From the NCBI GenBank assembly GCA_009781525.1, contig WQXZ01000125.1:1-5053 (forward strand): 5,053 nt of DNA. The letters are read 5' to 3'. The DNA comes from Coriobacteriia bacterium (lineage in GTDB: Bacteria > Actinomycetota > Coriobacteriia > Coriobacteriales > UBA8131). Each line of letters starts with the position of its first letter. The first letter of the stretch is position 1. Positions 1-5,053 of the stretch are shown here, piece by piece. The position numbers were made by a program, and so were the translations under genes. The notes beneath the pieces are model-generated. The model was not told the DNA's origin. It did no database searches and saw only the letters and a program-made list of their open reading frames with translations.

Positions 1-9
1 GAGGCTCAA

Positions 10-1065
10 ATGTCGGAAATCGTTCTAGGCTTAGTGGGGGAGACTAATGTTAATCGGGCAGAGCCGGATACTGCCTTTGTCAAGGTGCAGCACCTGTTTG
101 ATCGCGCGAACGTTTTGTTCGGGCACTTTGAGACGACGCTGCATGCTAGTCCGTCGGACAACGACGACATGCCTGACCTGCCGTTTAAGCGCGGATGGCT
201 GCACTCGAAGCCTGAAAATGCCAGCGCTTGGAAGACAGCGGGATTCGATGCCGTTGGCGTGGCTTCGAACGTCAGCGGCAGCGTTGAGAGCGCGATCTGC
301 ACTATTCAGACACTTGATGCACTGGGCATTTCACATGCTGGAATCGGCATGAATATCGACGAGGCTCGCAGTCCGGCGATTGTTGAAAAAGACGGTATGA
401 AGTTCGGCTTTCTAAGCTACACCAGCGTGTTCTATTCGCAGTTCGTTCCGGCGCTGGCCAAGCGACCGGGCGCTGCGACGGTCAAGGGCGCGATGGCAAT
501 CGTTCCCAGCTGGCGAGCTGAAGAGATGCCAGGTGCCATGCCTACAGTTAAGACCTGGCTGGATGAGAAAGAGAAGGCGCTGATGCTGGCTGATATTACC
601 AGTCTACGTCCGCTTGTCGACGTGGTTGTGCTGTCGTGTCATTGGGGAGTATCTGGAGAAGAACGCGTTCAGGAGTACCAGATCGAGCTGGCTCACGCAG
701 CCATTGATGCCGGTGCCGATGTGATTATGGGACATCATCCGCATCGTCCGCAGGCGATCGAGATCTATAATGGCAAGCCGATTTTCTACAGCATGGGTAA
801 CTTCGCATTTGACTGGTGGTTTGTGCGTAACTGGCTGAAGGAAGGCATCATTGGTTACGTGTCATTTGAGGCTGAAGCCGGAGCCGGAACGATCAGTAAA
901 GTCAGTTTTGTTCCGGTCAGGCGTGAAGATGAGAGTAACGACATCGCTCCGCTGCTGTTTGATTCAGAGCAGGGTATAGCGGTGATTGAAGAAGTGCGCA
1001 AGATGTCTGAACCTTTTGGTACTAAGATCGAGGTTTCAGACAACGAGATCATCGTTTCTGGTTAG
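10..1065 (+). CDS. CapA family (PGA_cap-type) metallophosphatase-like protein, soluble
   Basis: The 351-aa product fits the CapA/PGA_cap family, which has a calcineurin-like metallophosphatase fold and is named after poly-gamma-glutamate capsule synthesis. Visible landmarks are an N-terminal strand ending in GETNVNR (residues 10-16), GHFETTL (38-44) at the family's GN(L/F)E position, VASNVSGS (84-91) at the ANNHxxD position, CHWG (210-213), GADVIMGHHPH (235-245) and IFYSMGNFAFD (258-268). The last three are well conserved. The first three differ from the usual GD, NLE and ANNH, so the metal site is non-standard. The protein begins directly with the first core strand and has no signal peptide or membrane segment, so it is probably cytoplasmic, unlike membrane-anchored capsule CapA. 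GAGG at 1-4 lies 5 nt before the ATG and supports this start. ppdK follows after 49 nt on the same strand. Family assignment is firm; a capsule role is not supported, and the substrate is unknown. Confidence 0.86.
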   Translation: MSEIVLGLVGETNVNRAEPDTAFVKVQHLFDRANVLFGHFETTLHASPSDNDDMPDLPFKRGWLHSKPENASAWKTAGFDAVGVASNVSGSVESAICTIQTLDALGISHAGIGMNIDEARSPAIVEKDGMKFGFLSYTSVFYSQFVPALAKRPGAATVKGAMAIVPSWRAEEMPGAMPTVKTWLDEKEKALMLADITSLRPLVDVVVLSCHWGVSGEERVQEYQIELAHAAIDAGADVIMGHHPHRPQAIEIYNGKPIFYSMGNFAFDWWFVRNWLKEGIIGYVSFEAEAGAGTISKVSFVPVRREDESNDIAPLLFDSEQGIAVIEEVRKMSEPFGTKIEVSDNEIIVSG

Positions 1066-1101
1066 AATGTACAGGTTAATAAAAGCTGAACCCATCGTTC
1101 G

Positions 1102-1109
1102 AAAGGGAG
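1102..1109 (+). promoter_or_regulatory. Ribosome binding site that fixes the ppdK GTG start
   Basis: AAAGGGAG lies 5 nt before GTG 1115 and is the strongest Shine-Dalgarno match in the capA-ppdK gap. The frame is open further upstream, with an in-frame ATG at 1067 one base after the capA stop. No comparable purine run precedes that ATG, and the residues it would add do not look like PPDK. The site therefore decides for GTG 1115. Confidence 0.8.
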
Positions 1110-1114
1110 TTGAA

Positions 1115-3850
1115 GTGTCAGAATCGCAACGAGTCTTTGCATTTGGTCAAGATGCCAATGGGAACAATATCACAGAAGGTAATAGAGACATGAGCAGTGT
1201 GCTTGGTGGAAAGGGTGCAAACCTTGCTGAGATGGCTGCTATCGGACTTCCGGTACCACCTGGTTTTACGATTTCATGTCAGACTTGCGTGGAGTACTAT
1301 CAAAACGGCAACCGTTTTCCAGACGGAGCCTTAGACGAAATCCAGCGCTATCGACTAGACCTTGAGGAGCGGATGGGCAAGCGGCTGGGAGATCCGGACG
1401 ACCCGATGCTGGTCAGTGTGCGTTCCGGCGCACCATTCTCGATGCCAGGTATGATGGATACCGTCTTGAACCTCGGCCTGACCGACCAGTCAGTGCTTGG
1501 TTTGATCGCGCAGACTGACAATCCACGGTTCGCCTGGGATAGTTATCGCCGCTTTATTCAGATGTTCTCCAAAGTAGTGATGAACGTTGAGAGTGATCTG
1601 TTCGAAAACGCGATCAATGCAATAAAAATCGCCCGCGGCGTGATCGGTGACAATGACCTGTCAACCGAAGACCTGCAGTCGCTGGCAGAGCAGTTCAAAG
1701 CCATCTTCAGCAGCCATGTCTCTGCCGAAGAGTATCCAGAGCTGGTGGTAGATGGCGCTGTGCAGTTTCCACAGGATGTGGACAACCAGCTTCTGCTGGC
1801 GATCCGCGCCGTCTTTGGTTCATGGATGAACGACCGCGCACAGTTCTATCGTAAGCAGAATCGCATATCAGACGACCTTGGAACAGCCGTAAACGTTCAG
1901 GTGATGGTCTTCGGCAACAAGGGTGACACTTCAGCCACCGGCGTTGCCTTCACCCGCAATGCAGCGACCGGCGAGAAGGAATTCTATGGCGACTACCTGG
2001 TCAACGCCCAAGGCGAAGATGTCGTTGCCGGTATTCGCAACACCTCACCAATCAGCGAACTGAAGTATGTTCCGGGTCTGCAAGAAGCCGGCCAAGAGCT
2101 CGAAGAGGTCTTCTTGGCTCTGGAGAAACACTATCGCGACATGTGTGATATCGAGTTTACTATCGAGCAGGGCAAGCTCTGGATGTTGCAGACTCGCATC
2201 GGCAAGCGAACAGCAGCCGCATCGCTTCGCATCGGAATCGATATGGTCGAAGAAGGCCTGATCAGCAAGGAAGAAGCCGTGCTGCGAGTCGATGCTGAGC
2301 AACTCGAGCAACTGCTGCATCCGCAGTTCGACAAAAACGCTGAGTTCGATGTCATCGCGACCGGCTTGAATGCCAGCCCTGGTGCAGCTGTGGGTGAGGC
2401 GGTTTTCAGCTCTGCTGACGCTGTCGCTGCAGTAGCAGAAGGTCGCAAATGCGTGTTGATCCGTTGGGAGACAAACCCCGACGACCTACCTGGAATGGTT
2501 GCAGCTGAAGGTATTCTGACCAGTCATGGTGGCAAGACATCGCACGCAGCAGTTATCGCCCGTGGTATGGGCACCCCATGCGTTTGCGGAGCTGATGCAC
2601 TGCAGATCAATGCCGAAGCCAAGACAGCTACTGTCCGCGGCACCGACATCGTCATACGTGAAGGCGACATCATCTCGATTGACGGCACGACCGGTGTCAT
2701 CGTGTTAGGCGCTGTTGCCCTGGCACAGCCTGAGATCACCGGCGACTTAGACACAATTCTAGAGTGGGCAGACGAGTTTGCAGTATTGGGAGTTCGTGCT
2801 AATGCTGATAATCCTGAAGATGCCGAGCTTTCGTTCAAATTCGGTGCCAAAGGCATCGGCCTTTGCCGTACTGAGCACATGTTCTTGGGCGAGCGCAAAG
2901 CCATCATCCAAGACTACATCTTAAGCGATGACGCATCGGTGCGCCAGGCAGCTTTGGACAGGTTGCTGCAGGTTCAAACCGAAGACTTCTATGGCATTTT
3001 CAAGGCTATGGACGCTCTGCCGGTAGTCGTGCGCCTGCTTGATCCGCCGCTGCATGAATTCTTGGACAACCCGCGTGAGCTTGAGATCGAGATAACCAAG
3101 ATGGAGCTTACCGGAGCAGATGCGGCTGAAATTGCTAAGAAGCGCTCGCTGCTTGCTCGCGTCGATGCCATGTCTGAGTCCAACCCGATGCTGGGTCTGC
3201 GTGGTTGCCGTCTGGCGATACTCTTCCCCGAATTGGCAGCACTGCAGGTCAAGGCGATTGCTACAGCGACTGCTCAGCTGATCGGCGAAGGCTATCACCC
3301 GCATTCAGAGATAATGATTCCGCTGGTGTCCGTGACAGCTGAGCTTTCGGTGCTCAGAGCCGAGGCAGAGGAGGTTCTAGCCGAGGTCAGCGAAGAGTTC
3401 GGAATCGAGTTGAATCTGCCGATCGGCACGATGATCGAGCTGCCGCGTGCTGCTGTCACTGCTGATGATATCGCTAAACATGCTGACTTCTTCAGCTTCG
3501 GAACAAACGACTTGACACAGACGACATTCGGATTCTCGCGCGATGATGTTGAGAGCAAGTTCATCCCGCAGTATCTGGAGCGCCGTATCATACCGAAGAA
3601 CCCCTTTGAAACACTGGATGTCGGTGTGGCAATGCTGGTAGACATGGCATGCAAACTCGGACGCGAAGGCAACCCCGATGTTGAGCTGGGAGTCTGCGGA
3701 GAGCATGGTGGTGACCCCGAGAGTATCAGGATGTTCCACGACATCGGCCTGAACTACGTCAGCTGCTCACCATATCGCGTCCCTCAGGCACGCCTGGCTG
3801 CGGCTCAGGCTGCCTTAGAAGACAGTCATATAAAGAGCGACAATCGATAG
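1115..3850 (+). CDS. ppdK: Pyruvate, phosphate dikinase
   Basis: PPDK reversibly converts ATP, Pi and pyruvate to AMP, PPi and PEP through a phosphohistidine that swings between two sites. It is cytosolic and in anaerobes serves PPi-dependent glycolysis or gluconeogenesis. From the GTG start the protein has 911 aa, slightly above the roughly 875 of the Clostridium symbiosum enzyme. The ATP-grasp half (about 1-360) has GGKGAN with K33, SVRSG with R103, and E347 and Q359 of the nucleotide site. The swivelling domain has GGKTSHAAVIAR with catalytic H477 and, two residues before it, T475, the position phosphorylated by the PDRP regulator in plants. The C-terminal PEP/pyruvate barrel has CRTEH (R585), RLLDPP (R640), IELPRAA (E775), GTNDLTQ (D799) and CGEHGG (C861). 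No catalytic residue is missing. C. symbiosum equivalents are H455, R561, R617, E745, D769 and C831, from memory. A likely terminator follows the stop. Identification is essentially certain. Confidence 0.98.
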   Translation: MSESQRVFAFGQDANGNNITEGNRDMSSVLGGKGANLAEMAAIGLPVPPGFTISCQTCVEYYQNGNRFPDGALDEIQRYRLDLEERMGKRLGDPDDPMLVSVRSGAPFSMPGMMDTVLNLGLTDQSVLGLIAQTDNPRFAWDSYRRFIQMFSKVVMNVESDLFENAINAIKIARGVIGDNDLSTEDLQSLAEQFKAIFSSHVSAEEYPELVVDGAVQFPQDVDNQLLLAIRAVFGSWMNDRAQFYRKQNRISDDLGTAVNVQVMVFGNKGDTSATGVAFTRNAATGEKEFYGDYLVNAQGEDVVAGIRNTSPISELKYVPGLQEAGQELEEVFLALEKHYRDMCDIEFTIEQGKLWMLQTRIGKRTAAASLRIGIDMVEEGLISKEEAVLRVDAEQLEQLLHPQFDKNAEFDVIATGLNASPGAAVGEAVFSSADAVAAVAEGRKCVLIRWETNPDDLPGMVAAEGILTSHGGKTSHAAVIARGMGTPCVCGADALQINAEAKTATVRGTDIVIREGDIISIDGTTGVIVLGAVALAQPEITGDLDTILEWADEFAVLGVRANADNPEDAELSFKFGAKGIGLCRTEHMFLGERKAIIQDYILSDDASVRQAALDRLLQVQTEDFYGIFKAMDALPVVVRLLDPPLHEFLDNPRELEIEITKMELTGADAAEIAKKRSLLARVDAMSESNPMLGLRGCRLAILFPELAALQVKAIATATAQLIGEGYHPHSEIMIPLVSVTAELSVLRAEAEEVLAEVSEEFGIELNLPIGTMIELPRAAVTADDIAKHADFFSFGTNDLTQTTFGFSRDDVESKFIPQYLERRIIPKNPFETLDVGVAMLVDMACKLGREGNPDVELGVCGEHGGDPESIRMFHDIGLNYVSCSPYRVPQARLAAAQAALEDSHIKSDNR

Positions 3851-3908
3851 CGTGTGGCAAAAAGCTCACGCAGGTAAGCTGGCTCTATGACCGACGATAA
3901 TCGATAGC
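3838..3908 (+). repeat. Gapped 14-nt direct repeat at the ppdK 3' end
   Basis: CGACAATCGATAGC at 3838-3851, which includes the ppdK stop codon, recurs at 3892-3908 as CGAC-GAT-AATCGATAGC, the same 14 bases with three inserted. The inner ATCGAT is palindromic. The copies lie about 55 nt apart. A small local duplication or chance are the simplest readings; no function is evident. Confidence 0.5.
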
Positions 3909-3920
3909 CAATGCAAGCCA

Positions 3921-3952
3921 AGAGCAGGTCAGGCAGATACCTGACCTGCTTT
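3921..3952 (+). terminator. Probable rho-independent terminator after ppdK, weak T run
   Basis: A perfect 11-bp stem, AGCAGGTCAGG (3923-3933) with CCTGACCTGCT (3940-3950), closes a 6-nt loop CAGATA. It extends by a G-T and an A-T pair to 3921 and 3952. It lies 70 nt past the ppdK stop and 30 nt before the lipoprotein ATG. The T run is only TTT (3950-3952) before A, C and G interrupt it, so termination may be partial. The stem is otherwise the strongest in the gap. It could also act as a 3' stabilising or processing hairpin. Confidence 0.7.
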
Positions 3953-3963
3953 ACTGCAGATAC

Positions 3964-3969
3964 AAAGGA
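3964..3969 (+). promoter_or_regulatory. Possible ribosome binding site of the lipoprotein gene, long spacing
   Basis: AAAGGA is the best Shine-Dalgarno match upstream of ATG 3983, but 13 nt separate it from the start, longer than usual. A closer GAG (3978-3980) sits only 2 nt away. Either way initiation looks weak, although ATG 3983 remains the only start that gives a proper signal peptide. Confidence 0.4.
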
Positions 3970-3982
3970 TTAAAACCGAGCG

Positions 3983-4552
3983 ATGAAAAAAACAACCAGA
4001 TCACGACCTTCCGTTGGCTTAGCCAACGGATGCAGGTTCTTATCCACAGTATTATCTATGATGCTGCTGGTGACCTTGTTCAGCTGCGTAAAGAGCAGCG
4101 ATAAAAATGACGATGGTAGCGATGAACAGCAGGAAGAAGCGGGATCCGGTGAACAGGCTGGAGGTGACGGAGCAGGTGCAGGCAGCAACGAGTTGACACC
4201 AGCGGTAATAATCGACGTCGGATTATTCGGCAAGGATACCGAGGGAAACTCGAATTTGGTCGTTTCATTTGTGTTCACCAATGAGACCGACCAGCCGATG
4301 GCTTTCAGTGACGCTTATGTCGTGGAGGCAACTCAGGGTGGGACCGTACTTGAGCGCTGCGTCGACACGGGAGACGAGTATTACGACTCTGACTCAATGG
4401 CGCAAAAGGTCGCACCAGGTGAGACGGCGATTGTTATTGAAGCCTATCTGTTGAACAGCCTGTCAGGCGTGACCATCGAGGTCAGACCAGTCGGCGCAAG
4501 TAGCGAGAGCCCCGCAGAATTCAGCCGGGTTTTCTACCTCACAGGCGACTGA
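3983..4552 (+). CDS. Small acidic lipoprotein with a DUF5067-like Ig-type domain
   Basis: The 189-aa protein starts with a long basic n-region (KK, then R6, R8, R18), a hydrophobic stretch at about 19-33 and a lipobox LFSC with the lipidated Cys at 35. F at -2 is atypical but acceptable. Residues 36-71 are a low-complexity tether, rich in Asp/Glu and then Gly/Ala. Residues 72-187 are beta-rich: a strand VVSFVFTNETDQPMAF (93-108), an acidic loop DTGDEYYDSDS (128-138), VAPGETAIVIEAYLL (143-157) and VTIEVRP (163-169). The pattern of a TN.(T/S)D.P strand, an acidic loop and a PG(E/T)T strand resembles the DUF5067 lipoproteins of gut Actinobacteria and Firmicutes; this is from memory. A surface or envelope location is expected; the role is unknown. 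It has its own gap after a probable terminator and precedes metN by 62 nt. It is not the MetQ binding protein, which is larger and of a different fold. A later start at Met26 would leave only eight uncharged residues before the lipobox Ser-Cys, so ATG 3983 is preferred. Confidence 0.88.
   Translation: MKKTTRSRPSVGLANGCRFLSTVLSMMLLVTLFSCVKSSDKNDDGSDEQQEEAGSGEQAGGDGAGAGSNELTPAVIIDVGLFGKDTEGNSNLVVSFVFTNETDQPMAFSDAYVVEATQGGTVLERCVDTGDEYYDSDSMAQKVAPGETAIVIEAYLLNSLSGVTIEVRPVGASSESPAEFSRVFYLTGD
4010..4030. repeat. Perfect 10-bp palindrome in codons 10-16 of the lipoprotein gene
   Basis: TCCGTTGGCT (4010-4019) and AGCCAACGGA (4021-4030) are exact reverse complements around a single T. As RNA it would form a 9-bp stem with a TTA loop. 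It lies 27 nt after the start codon, between the basic n-region and the hydrophobic core, and encodes SVGLANG. It could be an operator-like protein site or an early-mRNA hairpin that tunes translation, or it could be chance; nothing here decides. Confidence 0.75.
4040..4048 (+). other. Exact DnaA-box 9-mer inside the lipoprotein gene
   Basis: TTATCCACA matches the strong DnaA-box consensus (TTATNCACA) exactly and begins nine bases after the palindrome at 4010-4030. It falls in codons for Leu-Ser-Thr of the signal peptide, so coding can explain it. There is no AT-rich unwinding region, box cluster or dnaA/dnaN neighbour, so this is not an origin. A lone titration or regulatory box is possible but unproven. 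Confidence 0.35.
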
Positions 4553-4614
4553 GTCAGCTTAAAGATCAGTCTGGCAATTCTATGACTGGACCAACAAGAA
4601 ACTGAAAGCATGCG

Positions 4615-5053
4615 ATGATCGAGCTTTGCAACCTGTCAAAAACCTATGTCACCAAGCACGGCTCTTTCGAGGCGCTGAAAGATGTCAGCCTGACCATTGA
4701 GGACCAGGACATCTACGGCATCATCGGCGTCTCAGGCGCGGGCAAGTCAACCTTGGTTCGTTGCATCAATCTGCTGGAGCAGCCGACTGCGGGTCAGGTG
4801 ATAATCGATGGCGAGGACGTAACCAACTACCGCGGCAGCAAGCTACTGAGCCTGCGCACCCGTATCGGCATGATCTTCCAGGATTTCTCGCTGTTCAGCC
4901 AGAGGACGGCACTGGAGAACGTGGTGTTTCCGCTGGAGATACAGCGGGTCAAGAAAAGCATTGCCCAAGAGCGAGGCTACGAGTTGCTGGAGCTTGTAGG
5001 ACTTGTGGATAAGGCCTCCAGCTACCCTTCGCAACTCTCGGGCGGGCAGCAGC
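4615..5053 (+). CDS. metN: Methionine ABC transporter ATP-binding protein MetN, N-terminal part
   Basis: MetN hydrolyses ATP on the cytoplasmic face to drive D/L-methionine import through MetI, with MetQ as binding protein. The visible 146 residues follow E. coli MetN closely: MIELCNLSKTY at the start, an IYGIIG strand into Walker A GVSGAGKST (38-46), RCINLLEQPT just after it, GMIFQDFSLF with Q-loop Gln89, SQRTALENV (94-102), and the ABC signature LSGGQ (141-145). The RCINLLE.PT and IGMIFQ.F.L.S.RT stretches are typical of MetN rather than of amino-acid ATPases such as GlnQ. The gene is cut by the window edge, so Walker B, the H-loop and the C-terminal methionine-sensing (NIL/ACT-like) domain are not seen. 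GAAAG (4604-4608) six bases before ATG 4615 is a modest ribosome binding site. An ATG at 4610 reads only two codons. With 62 nt and no terminator after the lipoprotein gene, read-through is possible. Confidence 0.93.
   Translation, partial: MIELCNLSKTYVTKHGSFEALKDVSLTIEDQDIYGIIGVSGAGKSTLVRCINLLEQPTAGQVIIDGEDVTNYRGSKLLSLRTRIGMIFQDFSLFSQRTALENVVFPLEIQRVKKSIAQERGYELLELVGLVDKASSYPSQLSGGQQ

Noticed and set aside
1063..1068. TAGAAT as a -10 box for ppdK
   Set aside because: Five of six bases match, but no TTGACA-like hexamer lies 16-18 nt upstream, and the sequence includes the CapA stop codon, so chance is likely.
1768..1782. TCCACA-gga-TGTGGA inverted repeat with DnaA-box-like arms inside ppdK
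   Set aside because: Arms are only 6 bp, both near-boxes deviate from consensus, and the codons encode conserved PPDK sequence (FPQDVDNQ).
2131..3744. Several long open frames on the minus strand across ppdK
   Set aside because: They lie antisense to conserved PPDK sequence, lack ribosome binding sites and protein-like composition, and are by-products of ppdK codon use.
4010..4048. Palindrome plus DnaA box as a replication origin
   Set aside because: There is only one box locally, no AT-rich unwinding element, and no dnaA, dnaN or plasmid rep gene in the window.
4080..4281. Minus-strand frame opposite the lipoprotein gene
   Set aside because: Its product is a shadow of the low-complexity acidic and glycine-rich tether and has no recognisable domain.
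4559..4586. TTAAAG - 16 nt - TATGAC as a metN promoter
   Set aside because: The hexamers match consensus only 3/6 and 4/6, too weak to call in a 62-nt gap.
4553..4614. SAM or T-box riboswitch upstream of metN
   Set aside because: The 62-nt gap is too short for a T-box or SAM-I element and shows only a 5-bp CAGTC/GACTG pair (4567-4571, 4584-4588), with no terminator.
4761..5012. Plus-strand 83-aa frame within metN
   Set aside because: It overlaps metN in another frame, and the metN frame carries Walker A, Q-loop and signature motifs.

Overview
The window holds four genes, all on the + strand: three complete and one cut by the right edge. It reads as ordinary chromosome of a bacterium with slightly more than half G+C, by eye. 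Starts have purine-rich Shine-Dalgarno sequences, and one gene uses GTG. A short lipoprotein of apparent DUF5067 (Ig-like) type, together with a pyruvate phosphate dikinase and a MetN-type importer ATPase, suggests a Gram-positive-type anaerobe. A moderate-GC member of Actinomycetota class Coriobacteriia, or a Firmicute, would fit. That placement is inference from protein style, not from a marker gene.

Layout: 10-1065 is a CapA-family metallophosphatase-like protein without a signal peptide. 1115-3850 is ppdK (pyruvate, phosphate dikinase), starting at a GTG with a strong ribosome binding site 49 nt after the CapA stop and probably co-transcribed with it. 3851-3982 is a 132-nt intergenic stretch with a gapped 14-nt direct repeat and a hairpin that looks like a rho-independent terminator with a short T run. 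3983-4552 is a small acidic lipoprotein; its first codons carry a perfect 10-bp palindrome followed nine bases later by an exact DnaA-box 9-mer. 4615-5053 is the N-terminal part of metN, the ATPase of a D/L-methionine ABC importer; 62 nt separate it from the lipoprotein and no terminator is visible between them. There is no gene-free stretch over 300 bases.

The genes do not form an obvious single pathway. PpdK links PEP and pyruvate in PPi-dependent glycolysis or gluconeogenesis. CapA-like proteins of this soluble type have no settled role. The lipoprotein faces the outside of the membrane. MetN energises methionine uptake, with its MetI and MetQ partners expected beyond the right edge. I see no RNA genes, CRISPR, mobile elements or clear new system. 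The least explained signals are the palindrome and DnaA-box pair in the lipoprotein gene and the divergent metal-site motifs of the CapA-like protein.
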